Origin: Acidisoma sp965199065
GTDB taxonomy: Bacteria > Pseudomonadota > Alphaproteobacteria > Acetobacterales > Acetobacteraceae
DNA: 64,000 bases
Reading direction: 5' to 3'
Assembly (NCBI RefSeq): GCF_965199065.1
Contig: NZ_CBDAQN010000003.1
Coordinates: 1,984,001-2,048,000 of the forward strand
Part shown: in pieces, positions 26,523 to 35,140 of the stretch
Numbering within the stretch: the stretch's first letter is position 1
Layout of the letters: every line of letters starts with the position of its first letter
Program-made: the position numbers and the translations under genes
The notes under the pieces: model-generated
What the model was told of the DNA's origin: nothing
Database searches by the model: none
The model's input: the letters and a program-made list of their open reading frames with translations, nothing else

Positions 26523-27363
26523 GCATAGTGTCCAGGCTCATGATTTCGGGCTCATTCTGCTCCGGGCAGTGCGTAGCACGGCCCAGTCTCAGCGCTTGCG
26601 TCGCGCAGATGAATTAGTGCCGAGACCGGAAGCCGGAGCAACATATTTCATTCAACGGGAGGCACGCATGGATGTTATTCACGACGCCGGGTTGCTCTGC
26701 GGCGACATGCGGCACAGGTAAGAAGCACTCTCGGGAGAGGCCATTCCTCCAGTTTGGGCAGGGCGGCCCAACACAAGGCGATCCTCCCTAACCGCGGCGT
26801 TCCGATGAGCTTACGCACGTTGCGGCATGGGCAAAGGCAGGCCTCCGAAGATAAAGTGCCTAAGGATCGCCGCCGCTCACTCGCTGTAATGACGCCGTTC
26901 TCAGCCGGCGCTGCGACCCGATACTGCGCTGGCGTCTCGCCGCTCGCCGCACCGACGACAGTGGCTGCTCTCCCCGAACTTCGTCCCATCTATGCGCCTG
27001 CTGCGGGTTAGCTTCCTCAGGCAGCACACTAACTCATGGCTCGGCGCAAACTCCGCCCCGAGACAGGATTCCGACCGATGGACGCTGCAACACTCATCCT
27101 CCTAACCCCGGCAGCGATTTTTATCGTCAGCGGGATCATCTGGTTCTGGACGAACGAGCTCACCTGATCCGCCTTTGGCTGGGCCATTTCACGACGACAT
27201 GGTTGTGAGCTGGACGGGCAGTACGGCCGGAGGTGGCTATGGCAGCGCGCCACGCCACACCAGCGTTAGTGCAAGGTGCACTACGTCGTTCGGAACTACT
27301 GGCAAACACTAGGGATCCATAGTAGGTAGATCAAAGGTATGTAGACCTACCCCTAACTGAGCC
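26523..27363. other. Long intergenic region before the polysaccharide island
   Basis: About 840 bases lie between the divergent GGDEF-EAL and glycosyltransferase genes. Apart from a possible 29-residue membrane peptide (27078-27167), I see no convincing gene, repeat or tRNA. Short frames on both strands lack family resemblance or good start sites. The last 150 bases become AT-richer towards the glycosyltransferase and probably hold its promoter. Confidence 0.5.
27078..27167 (+). CDS. Possible 29-residue single-span membrane peptide
   Basis: ATG at 27078 opens a 29-codon frame ending in TGA. The product is one hydrophobic helix (ILLTPAAIFIVSGIIWFW) with a short polar tail (TNELT). AGGA sits about 10 bases upstream. 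The composition is that of a small inner-membrane protein, but a frame this short can occur by chance. Confidence 0.35.
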   Translation: MDAATLILLTPAAIFIVSGIIWFWTNELT

Positions 27364-27375
27364 GTGATGAGTCGC

Positions 27376-30300
27376 ATGGAAAGCTCGATAATTCAGTCGC
27401 TTGAGGATGAAGTCGCGGTTGTATCCCCAAGGTTTGATGCATCGTTCTATCGGGATGGTTGGGATAACAACGCAGACGGTCCGGCGGACCTCGTGCAGCA
27501 CTTTTGTGAGGTTGGCTGGCGCGAGGGCCGCGATCCGGCGCCTTGGTTCTCGGTGGAGCGATACCTGAATTGGTATCCAGATGTTGCGTCGGCCGGTCAG
27601 AACCCATTCGTCCATTACCTCACTATGGGCATCAACGAAAACCGGATCTGCCTTTGCTCTCTTCAAGGTCCAGGCGCGCACGATCTACGTGTCGTGGCAC
27701 CCGAGTTTGATGTTTCGTTCTACAGTTCTGCCTACCCGGACATAGTCGCCGACAACATCGATCTCCTCGAGCACTTCTGCCGGATCGGTTGGAAAGAGGG
27801 GCGTGACCCCGCCGTGTGGTTTTCAACCAGGCGTTATCTCGGCGCGAACCCAAGCGTCAGAACGACTGACATCAATCCATTTGTTCACTACCTCACAAAA
27901 GGTCGCGAATCGGGCCGCATCGCGCTGCCTGCACTTGCTTGCGGTCTATCGGGCGAGCTGGCGCGTCTCCAACCCGAGTTCGATGAACACTTCTATTACG
28001 CCGCCTACCCGGATGTTGCTCAACAAGGCATTCCTGCAGCGGAGCATTACTGTGTGACGGGCTGGTCGGAGGGACGGGATCCGACAATCTGGTTCTCCAC
28101 GAAGGCTTATCAGCAAGCCAATCCAGACGTGGAGCGAAGTGGGCTTAACCCCTTCCTTCACTACATCTGCGAGGGGCGCGACGAAGGTCGTTCATTGGCG
28201 CCTGCATCTACGTCTGTTCCTGCTCGTGCCGAGCTGGTGGATGAGAACATCCAGGCAATCGAGAGGGAGTTCGATAAAGACTACTATCTCAAGACCTACG
28301 ACGACATAGATGCGACGCTGGTTGATCCCCTCCTCCATTTTTGTTTGTATGGTTGGAAGGAAGGCCGGAACCCCGCCGCTTGGTTCGATACGAAGGCATA
28401 TGCGAAACGCCACCCAGATTTAGCTAAAGATCAGATCAACCCCTTCTTTCACTACCTCACCACGAGCAGACAAGAAGGTGCCGAGGCCATCCCAACAGCC
28501 GTCACCACCTTCGGCGGCGTGGATGAAGTCACTGTTGTTGGCGAAGAATTCGATCGCGATTATTACCTGAATACATATCCGGACATCGGCGCCAATAATT
28601 TGGATCCTCTCGATCATTTCTGCACCTTTGGCTGGAAGGAAGGTCGAGATCCAGCCCCTTGGTTTTCAGTGAATTACTATCGAAAGTTCCACAAGGATGT
28701 GCAGGGGAACCCTTTTTTTCATTATCTGACGATGGGTCGAGCCCAGAAGCGGCGGGTGTGGCCTGCCGCCGCCGACGGACCAAGGAATCTAATCCTCAAC
28801 AAGCGCGCGTCGCTCGTTGATAGATCGTTGCTTGATCTGATGGTCTATCCCCCGCGAGACCTAGCAACGGTAGGCGGGCGTTTCGACTGCAAGAGACTCG
28901 ACATACATTGGGTTATTCCCGATTTTTCGCCCGGGAGCGGCGGGCACATGACGATCTTCCGCGTTATTCGCCACCTCGAGATGTTTGGGCACAAGTGTTC
29001 GATCTGGCTTCACAATCCAGATCAGCATAAGTCCGCAGCGGAGGCGGCCGACTCGATAATAAAGGACTTTCAGGTTATAACGGCGGAGGTCAAACTTCTC
29101 GACGAGAGTTTCCAGCACGCGCGCGGTGATATCATTATAGCAACATCGTGGCACACGGTGGCGGCGGTCGGCAATGCCAGATGGTTCCGCGAGAGGTTCT
29201 ACTTCGTGCAGGACCTTGAGTCGAACTTCTACTCCACGGGAAGCTACTCGCTCGTGATTGAGGAGTCCTACCGGACGTGTGATTTCGCATGCGTATGCGC
29301 CAGTCCTTGGTTGGCGCAGGTTATGCGGGATAAATATCATCGCTGGGCAAGGGCTTTTTCTCTAGCCTTCGATAGCACGATCTACGCTCCCGCCGTCGAA
29401 GGATATCAGCGCCAAGCCGGAATTCCACGAATAGCCGTCTATAGTCGCGTCACCACGGCTCGACGGGCAGTGGAACTGGCTTTCGTCGCACTGCAATATC
29501 TCGCCCACCAGGGCTTCGAGTTTCATGCCGATTTGTTCGGTGCCGACCTGGAGCATGTCGAAGCAAGTTTCTCCTGCACGTCACATGGTATTCTTGAGGC
29601 CACTCAGCTTGCTGAACTCTACCGGCAATGCGACATCGGTATTTGTTTTTCGGCGACTAACTACTCTCTTGTTCCCAAGGAGATGATGGCTTCCGGGCTG
29701 GCTGTCGTGGAACTGGACGTAGAAAGTACGCGCAGCATCTTTCCACCTGAGGTTGTGACCTTTTCGGGACCAAGTCCTCTTAAGGTAGCCGAAGACATCC
29801 GTTTGCTGCTTTCCGATCCGTTGGGGCGACAAGCACAGGCGGCCAAAGCTCTGAATTGGGTGCGCCAGTTCTCCTGGGAATCATCAAGTTTGACAATTGA
29901 GGCGGCGTTTCTCGAGCGGTTGCGTGAAAAGGGACATAAAGAGACGAAGCAACCCACACGGCGCTATGTGAACCAGAAGGCCAAGGCGACGGTCTGCATC
30001 CCGACATTCAATGGCGGCTCGCTTCTACAGTCTGTGGTCGAGCGTGTCAGAAGCCAGTCCTCACCTTGGCCGTATGAAATAGTTGTGGTGGATAGTAGTT
30101 CGGATGACGGCAGCACAGACTTCCTTCGCGGTGCGTCGGATGTGATTTTCAGACAGATCCCGCAGAACCAGTTTGGTCACGGACGTACAAGGAACCTCTG
30201 CGCAGAACTCGGAGCGGGCCAGTACGTGCTCTTTCTTACGCAGGATGCTCTGCCGGTTGACGATTCCTGGCTCTACAACATGGTCGCCATCATGGAGCGC

Positions 30301-30948
30301 TGCCCGCAGGCCGGAGGAGCATTTGGTCGCCATCTTGCGTGGCCCGACGCGTCCCCCTACACGCAGCGCGATCTACAAAACCACTTCCAGGGCTTTTTGA
30401 AATACCCCTTGGCCGTATCCAAGTTCACGGATCCAGCAAAATGGTCTTCCGGAGACACCGGATGGCGACAGTTTCTGCATTTTTTCAGCGACAACAACTC
30501 TTGCCTCCGTCGTACGGTATGGGAGAAAATCCCGTATCCCGATATCGAATTTGGGGAAGATCAGGTTTGGGCGAACTTGATCGTAGAAGCCGGTCATGAA
30601 CGCGTCTATGCGCCGGCTTCCGTCGTCTACCATTCCCACGACTACGCCTCACAGGCATGGGAGGAACGGTCGAAGACCGAGGCTCTGTTTTTTGCAAGAG
30701 AGTTTGGCTATGACGTCTTTTCCGGGGAGCCGTTTGAGGATCAACTCCGGAGGTCAAACATGCATGATATCGCCTGGGGAAGGTCTCACGGGGTCGAGGA
30801 GACAGTCATAGAACGACGGATGGCGGAAAACGAGGCGCGCCTGAGAGGCGCGAGAGCTGCTCATCTTGAGCTCACGCACGCCAGGGCATCAAGAACACCT
30901 TTGGCTAATGATACTCTCGCCTTGGCTGACATGAGTATCGGCCGCTGA
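27376..30948 (+). CDS. Giant bifunctional glycosyltransferase with five N-terminal repeats
   Basis: The protein has about 1190 residues. Residues about 20-465 hold five repeats of 91-97 residues. A WsaF-like rhamnosyltransferase domain (about 495-850) follows, with HWVIPDFSPGSGGHMTIFRVI and FYFVQDLESNFYS. A C-terminal GT2 domain (about 870-1150) has ATVCIPTFNGG, VVDSSSDDGSTDF and a metal-site-like TQDALP. It probably adds two or more sugars, likely deoxyhexoses, to a surface polysaccharide at the cytoplasmic face of the membrane. Start codons at 27364 (GTG), 27367 and 27376 are all in frame; the exact one is uncertain. Codon use is clearly AT-richer than in flanking genes, a sign of transfer. 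It heads a module with a pyruvyl transferase and an acetyltransferase. Confidence 0.8.
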   Translation: MESSIIQSLEDEVAVVSPRFDASFYRDGWDNNADGPADLVQHFCEVGWREGRDPAPWFSVERYLNWYPDVASAGQNPFVHYLTMGINENRICLCSLQGPGAHDLRVVAPEFDVSFYSSAYPDIVADNIDLLEHFCRIGWKEGRDPAVWFSTRRYLGANPSVRTTDINPFVHYLTKGRESGRIALPALACGLSGELARLQPEFDEHFYYAAYPDVAQQGIPAAEHYCVTGWSEGRDPTIWFSTKAYQQANPDVERSGLNPFLHYICEGRDEGRSLAPASTSVPARAELVDENIQAIEREFDKDYYLKTYDDIDATLVDPLLHFCLYGWKEGRNPAAWFDTKAYAKRHPDLAKDQINPFFHYLTTSRQEGAEAIPTAVTTFGGVDEVTVVGEEFDRDYYLNTYPDIGANNLDPLDHFCTFGWKEGRDPAPWFSVNYYRKFHKDVQGNPFFHYLTMGRAQKRRVWPAAADGPRNLILNKRASLVDRSLLDLMVYPPRDLATVGGRFDCKRLDIHWVIPDFSPGSGGHMTIFRVIRHLEMFGHKCSIWLHNPDQHKSAAEAADSIIKDFQVITAEVKLLDESFQHARGDIIIATSWHTVAAVGNARWFRERFYFVQDLESNFYSTGSYSLVIEESYRTCDFACVCASPWLAQVMRDKYHRWARAFSLAFDSTIYAPAVEGYQRQAGIPRIAVYSRVTTARRAVELAFVALQYLAHQGFEFHADLFGADLEHVEASFSCTSHGILEATQLAELYRQCDIGICFSATNYSLVPKEMMASGLAVVELDVESTRSIFPPEVVTFSGPSPLKVAEDIRLLLSDPLGRQAQAAKALNWVRQFSWESSSLTIEAAFLERLREKGHKETKQPTRRYVNQKAKATVCIPTFNGGSLLQSVVERVRSQSSPWPYEIVVVDSSSDDGSTDFLRGASDVIFRQIPQNQFGHGRTRNLCAELGAGQYVLFLTQDALPVDDSWLYNMVAIMERCPQAGGAFGRHLAWPDASPYTQRDLQNHFQGFLKYPLAVSKFTDPAKWSSGDTGWRQFLHFFSDNNSCLRRTVWEKIPYPDIEFGEDQVWANLIVEAGHERVYAPASVVYHSHDYASQAWEERSKTEALFFAREFGYDVFSGEPFEDQLRRSNMHDIAWGRSHGVEETVIERRMAENEARLRGARAAHLELTHARASRTPLANDTLALADMSIGR
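27433..28757 (+). repeat. Five tandem protein repeats of 91-97 residues
   Basis: Each unit starts with an FDxxFY/FDxxYY motif, at base positions 27433, 27706, 27979, 28270 and 28549. It continues with a GWxEGRDPxxWFS block and closes with NPFxHYL. The repeats diverge in DNA sequence but keep the same residue pattern, so they are old. The even spacing (273, 273, 291 and 279 bases) shows they are true units. Their role may be carbohydrate or partner binding. Confidence 0.85.
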
Positions 30949-31043
30949 CTGCGGTGATAGATGTTCGACGGTGGATGTTGGCTTAGGTTCAATGACAGCT
31001 ACCAACGCTGCTCTTTCACAGATGCCTAGAGCTTGGGGTTACG

Positions 31044-32189
31044 ATGAAGATTGCTGTGATTTCGAAGGCTCCGATCATCGGGAACGTGTACGATAGAGAA
31101 GCTTTCGATTTGTTCCAGGCGGTGGGCAACAACACCGGCAACCTCGCGTTTATCAACGCGGTTGATGGGCACCTTGTTGCGGAAAAGGAGTGGATGGACT
31201 GGGATTTCGATCCTGCCTACGTAAATGAAAACTTTGACTTCGCTTTTTTGGTCTGCGCCAACATGATCAATCCATATATCAATCTTGATCGTCTATGTGC
31301 AGGTATCGAACAGCTGCAAGTGCCTGTTTCGGCGGTGAGCATCGGCGTTCAGGGTCCTGTTGGAGCGCTTGAGTTTGATCTTCACCCCTCTACACTTCGT
31401 TTTCTTCATCTTATCTCTGAAAAGAGCGTAAGTTTTGGGGTTCGTGGACAATCGGCGGCGCGTTATCTATCCAGCGTCGGTATAGACAATTTTCGCATCA
31501 TAGGATGCCCGTCGAACTTCATAAACTTGGATCCGAACCTGGGAAGGGACACGCTCCATAGCAGGCCGGCTGTGGGCGACGTTGCGGTCCATCTTGAGTT
31601 GATGGACGTTGCCCATCAGGCGCCAGTCATCGAAAAGTTCAAGGAGCTTGAGGGTACGGTTGCAAGCACGAAGATGTTCGTTCAATCGCCGCTTGATTAT
31701 ATCGAACTAGCTAGGAAGACGAGGAACGAGAGCTTCAGTGAAAGGGATAAAGAGACTTTGCGGCTAGGCTTTGGCTGGGACGGAACTCAGACGCCACTTG
31801 AATTCGCGAGACAGAAGATCAGAGCGTATTTTTCGCTAGAGCATTGGCTGGATGAAATGCGGCTTTATGACTTCTCCGTCGGGATGCGGCTGCACGGGAA
31901 TATCGTGGCGATCCAAGGGCGTGTTCCGGGGCTCGTTGTCGTTCATGATGAACGGACTAAAGAGCTGGCCGAAACGTTGAGCGTTCCACATATCGCTCTC
32001 CCAACCTTCCTTCGTGCTTCGTCCTATGGGCAGTTGGCTGACCGATGCCTTGGTGCTCTGGAGAGCTATGATGAAGTCCGTGTCAGGCTGGCGAAGCAGT
32101 ACTGTCTGCTGTTTGAGGAGAACGAGCTAAAACTGAGCGAGAAGCTACTTGCATTCATCGGTGTCTCGGAAGTGCCCGCAATGGCCTGA
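31044..32189 (+). CDS. Polysaccharide pyruvyl transferase family protein
   Basis: This 381-residue protein is of the polysaccharide pyruvyl transferase superfamily (CsaB-like). Features are the N-terminal NNTGNLAF segment, SIGVQGPVGA, SVRGQS-type FGVRGQSAARYL, GCPSNF and the C-terminal SVGMRLHGNIVAIQ, which matches the family's conserved RxHG signature. It would add a ketal-linked pyruvate to a sugar residue using phosphoenolpyruvate, giving the polysaccharide negative charge. It lies 95 bases after the giant glycosyltransferase gene, on the same strand and with the same AT-richer composition. Confidence 0.85.
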   Translation: MKIAVISKAPIIGNVYDREAFDLFQAVGNNTGNLAFINAVDGHLVAEKEWMDWDFDPAYVNENFDFAFLVCANMINPYINLDRLCAGIEQLQVPVSAVSIGVQGPVGALEFDLHPSTLRFLHLISEKSVSFGVRGQSAARYLSSVGIDNFRIIGCPSNFINLDPNLGRDTLHSRPAVGDVAVHLELMDVAHQAPVIEKFKELEGTVASTKMFVQSPLDYIELARKTRNESFSERDKETLRLGFGWDGTQTPLEFARQKIRAYFSLEHWLDEMRLYDFSVGMRLHGNIVAIQGRVPGLVVVHDERTKELAETLSVPHIALPTFLRASSYGQLADRCLGALESYDEVRVRLAKQYCLLFEENELKLSEKLLAFIGVSEVPAMA

Positions 32190-32230
32190 GGGCAATTTTG
32201 TCAAATGAGGTTCAGGTCCTCGAGAACTTG

Positions 32231-33001
32231 TCAGCCGGTAGTCACTACCGAAGAGAAGTTGTCTAATCGCCCTTTGCCGCTGTATCGCAAGTGCGCTGGA
32301 TGGATAACCAGCGGTGCTAGATCTCCCTGGGCAATCATAGTTTGGATATGCTCAATGAACGCTTCGACGTCCGTCAGATCCATAGGCTTCAGGTTGCTCA
32401 TCGAGTAATTCCACCACTCAAGAGACAACAGTTGCTCGACGATCTTCTCAGGAAACCGCAACCTGATTACGCGGGCAGGGCTCCCGACAACCACGGCATA
32501 GGGGGGGACAGAACTCGTAACGATTGAAGCGGCTCCGACAACGGCTCCGTGGCCAATGGTGACGCCGGACATGACAACGGCTCCAACGCCGAGCCAAACA
32601 TCATGCCCCACTTTTGTCTCGGCATGCTTCAAGCTCGTGTCAGGTGCAGAGCTTTTTACGATCATGTGCGGGTGAGACGACACCATCCGGATCGAGTGCT
32701 GTTCAGGTGAGAGCACGACACGATCAGCAATCGAACAGTATCGACCGACGTTGACGTGTCTCAAGCGACATCCTGGGTTAACATACGAATGTACGCCCAT
32801 GCGGATCGCACCCGACAAATGGGAGCTATAGACAAAGTTTCCGCCTTCGAATTCTGCGACAAAGTTGTCGACCGTGCTCTCGCTGATGTACAGGTGGCGT
32901 GACACTCTCGCTCTGAACAAGTCCTCGCTCAGCTGACGGAGTTCTTCATCGCGTGAGGTCAAGTCTCTTACCCTTGTCAGTTGCCTCAGGATCGCAAACA
33001 A
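32231..33001 (-). CDS. CatB-related hexapeptide O-acetyltransferase
   Basis: This 256-residue protein has a left-handed beta-helix acyltransferase domain at residues about 65-200. Hexapeptide repeats are visible (GVHSYVNPGCRLRHVNVGRYCSIADRV split over several turns; GVGAVVMSGVTIGHGAVVGA). SPEQHSIRMVSSH holds the catalytic His typical of xenobiotic/CatB acetyltransferases, and GSPARVIRLRFPE closes the helix. It likely acetylates a sugar of the surface polysaccharide using acetyl-CoA. It converges on the pyruvyl transferase gene. The N-terminal about 60 residues are longer than in typical CatB proteins and are helical, possibly a docking extension. Confidence 0.8.
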   Translation of the reverse strand: MFAILRQLTRVRDLTSRDEELRQLSEDLFRARVSRHLYISESTVDNFVAEFEGGNFVYSSHLSGAIRMGVHSYVNPGCRLRHVNVGRYCSIADRVVLSPEQHSIRMVSSHPHMIVKSSAPDTSLKHAETKVGHDVWLGVGAVVMSGVTIGHGAVVGAASIVTSSVPPYAVVVGSPARVIRLRFPEKIVEQLLSLEWWNYSMSNLKPMDLTDVEAFIEHIQTMIAQGDLAPLVIHPAHLRYSGKGRLDNFSSVVTTG

Positions 33002-33177
33002 TCATGTTTGTGTCGCGGCAACATAACATGAGCTGTCTACCGTCTGTGTTAAACAACAAGGTAGTGAGTGCTATCGCCTGCGATCGCGCGAGGCCGACCG
33101 ATCAGCGCGGTGCTAATGTGGTTGAGAGCATGAGGATGTCCGAGGCTTTCCGCCCCGATCTCAGCCGGCATCCGCTG

Positions 33178-33221
33178 GATTAGTGGCGCCACCGGGCCGA
33201 CCTGCCGAGGACCACTAAATC
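33178..33221. repeat. Inverted repeat beside tRNA-Arg
   Basis: GATTAGTGG at 33178 is mirrored by CCACTAAATC at 33212, giving a 9-10 base stem with one mismatch around a 25-base loop. It sits immediately past the 3' end of tRNA-Arg. It has no T-run, so a simple intrinsic terminator is unlikely; a processing hairpin or an element end is possible. Confidence 0.35.
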
Positions 33222-33228
33222 GGCAGTT

Positions 33229-33305
33229 TGGCGCACCCGAAGAGACTCGAACTCCTAACCCCCAGATTCGTAGTCTGGTGCTCTATCCAATTGAGCTACG
33301 GGTGC
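33229..33305 (-). tRNA. tRNA-Arg (anticodon ACG)
   Basis: This 77-base tRNA is on the minus strand. The acceptor stem is GCACCCG/CGGGTGC, the D-arm contains TAGCTCAATTGGATAGAGC, the anticodon arm is CCAGA-CTACGAA-TCTGG with anticodon ACG, and the T-arm has GTTCGAGTC. The 3' CCA is encoded. Its 3' end faces the AT-rich polysaccharide island. Confidence 0.95.
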
Positions 33306-33386
33306 AACGCCGAGGCGGGGATGTAGCGAAATGCGCGGAAGGCCGCAACCCCCGCTTCCGGCGCCGGGACCCTCACCGCACGCAGA

Positions 33387-34499
33387 TCAGGCCGCCAGAC
33401 GCTCCAGCTCGCGCATGACCGCCGCACCCATCTCCTTGGTCGTCACGCGCGTCATGCCCGGCTGCATGATATCGGGCGTGCGCAGCCCACGTTCCAAGGT
33501 GGCGAGGCAGGCGCCCTCAATCAGCGCCGCCTCCTCCTTCATGTCGAAGGAGTAGCGGAGCAGCATCGCGAGGCTCAGCGTCTGGGCGAGGGGGTTCGCC
33601 ACACCCTGTCCGGCGATGTCGGGCGCCGACCCATGGATCGGCTCATAGAGCGCCAGGCGCCGCCCAGACGCATCCGGCGCGCCGAGTGTCGCCGAGGGCA
33701 GCATCCCAAGGCTGCCGGTCAGCATCGAAGCCAGATCGGACAGCAGGTCGCCGAACAGGTTGCCGGTGACGATCACGTCGAACTGCCTCGGATTGCGTAC
33801 GAGCTGCATGCCGCAGTTGTCGGCGTACATGTGCGACAGCACGACATCCGGATAGTCTCTAGCGCCGAGCGCCGTCACCACCTGCCGCCAGAGCAGCCCG
33901 CTCTCCATCACGTTAGCCTTCTCGACGCTGCATACCCGGCCCTGCCGTTGACGCGCGAGGTCGAAGGCAACCCGCGCCACGCGCTCGATCTCGCTCGTCG
34001 TGTAGACCTCAGTATTGACGCCGCGCTGCTGGCCGTCTGGCAGCGTCTCCACACCACGCGGCTCGCCGAAGTAAATCCCGCCCGTGCTCTCCCGCACGAT
34101 CATGATGTCGAGCCCTCGCACGACATCCGGCTTGAGAGTGCTCGCGTCGATGAGCGGGTCGAGCACGGTCGCCGGCCGCAGGTTGGCAAACAGCCCGAGT
34201 TCGCGGCGCAGCGTGAGGATGGCGATCTCCGGCCGCATGGCGAAGCCGAGCTTGTCCCATTTCGGGCCGCCCACGGCGCCGAACAGCACCGCGTCGCTGG
34301 CTTTCGCGCGGGCCACGGTCTCCGGCGTGATCGGAGTATCCTCGGCGTCGATCGCGGCCCCGCCGACGAGCCCCTGCGCGATGTCGAAGCTGGCGATGTT
34401 CTTCCGGTCGAGCCACTCCAGGACGGTGGAGACTTCGGCCATGACTTCGGGGCCGATGCCGTCGCCGGGCAGCATGAGCAGCTTCTTGTTGGCAGGCAT
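33387..34499 (-). CDS. leuB: 3-isopropylmalate dehydrogenase
   Basis: This 370-residue LeuB oxidatively decarboxylates 3-isopropylmalate to 2-oxoisocaproate with NAD+ in leucine synthesis. Motifs include LPGDGIGPEVMAE at the N-terminus, VRESTGGIYFGEPRG (substrate loop), the catalytic Lys/Tyr surroundings (EKANVMESG) and GSAPDIAGQGVANP (NAD binding). It is full length. It is the last gene of leuC-leuD-leuB, read leftward, and begins 23 bases after leuD. Confidence 0.95.
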   Translation of the reverse strand: MPANKKLLMLPGDGIGPEVMAEVSTVLEWLDRKNIASFDIAQGLVGGAAIDAEDTPITPETVARAKASDAVLFGAVGGPKWDKLGFAMRPEIAILTLRRELGLFANLRPATVLDPLIDASTLKPDVVRGLDIMIVRESTGGIYFGEPRGVETLPDGQQRGVNTEVYTTSEIERVARVAFDLARQRQGRVCSVEKANVMESGLLWRQVVTALGARDYPDVVLSHMYADNCGMQLVRNPRQFDVIVTGNLFGDLLSDLASMLTGSLGMLPSATLGAPDASGRRLALYEPIHGSAPDIAGQGVANPLAQTLSLAMLLRYSFDMKEEAALIEGACLATLERGLRTPDIMQPGMTRVTTKEMGAAVMRELERLAA

Positions 34500-34522
34500 G
34501 ATGATCGCCTCTTACGGAGAAA

Positions 34523-35140
34523 TCAGACCGCGATCGACGGCAGCCACGGTTTGGCGGTCCGCGCCGTCTCGTAGCTATCGATGGCGGCGGTGCGCTGCAT
34601 GGTCTGGCCGATCTCGTCGAGGCCGTTCAGCAGCATGTGGCGGCGGAAAGGGTCGACCGTGAACGGGATCTCCTCGCCGCTCGGTCGCACGACCACTTGC
34701 CGCCCCAGATCGACGGTGATGCGGGCGTTGGCGCCGAGGCGCGCGTCTTCCATGAGTTGATCGCAGACGGCGCGCGGCAGCACGATGGGGAGGATGCCGT
34801 TCTTGAAGCAGTTGCCGTGGAAGATATCGGCGAAGCTGGGGGCGATGACGCAACGGATACCGAAGTCGAGCAAGGCCCAGGGCGCATGTTCGCGCGAGGA
34901 CCCGCAGCCGAAGTTTTCATGCGCCACGAGGATCTCAGCCCCACGGAACGGCTCGCGGTTGAGCACGAACTCCGGGCGCTCCCCACCCTGGTCGTCATAG
35001 CGCAGCCCCGCGAACAGCGACTTGCCGAGGCCGCTGCGTTTGATCGTTTTGAGGAACCGCGCCGGGATGATCTTGTCGGTGTCGACATTCGCGAGCGGCA
35101 GTGGCGCCGCGATGGCCGTCAGTTCGGTGAAGGCCCGCAT
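34523..35140 (-). CDS. leuD: 3-isopropylmalate dehydratase small subunit
   Basis: This 205-residue LeuD forms the isopropylmalate isomerase with LeuC. Characteristic blocks are NVDTDKIIPARFLKTIKR near residue 18, AHENFGCGSSREHAPWAL, and FKNGILPIVLP. The chosen ATG at 35140 overlaps the leuC stop codon (ATGA), the usual family start; a longer open frame upstream is the shadow of leuC. Length is normal. Confidence 0.95.
   Translation of the reverse strand: MRAFTELTAIAAPLPLANVDTDKIIPARFLKTIKRSGLGKSLFAGLRYDDQGGERPEFVLNREPFRGAEILVAHENFGCGSSREHAPWALLDFGIRCVIAPSFADIFHGNCFKNGILPIVLPRAVCDQLMEDARLGANARITVDLGRQVVVRPSGEEIPFTVDPFRRHMLLNGLDEIGQTMQRTAAIDSYETARTAKPWLPSIAV

Noticed and set aside
26675..27011. 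Overlapping short frames on both strands in the 26.5-27.3 kb gap
   Set aside because: No good start signals, no recognisable domain, and both strands are open only because the DNA is GC-rich.
27433..28757. DNA-level tandem repeat or CRISPR-like array
   Set aside because: Units are similar only as protein; DNA copies differ, have no spacer pattern and lie in one continuous frame.
33229..33305. Prophage or integrative element using tRNA-Arg
   Set aside because: No integrase, excisionase or phage gene and no attachment-site repeat was found; only the composition shift remains.
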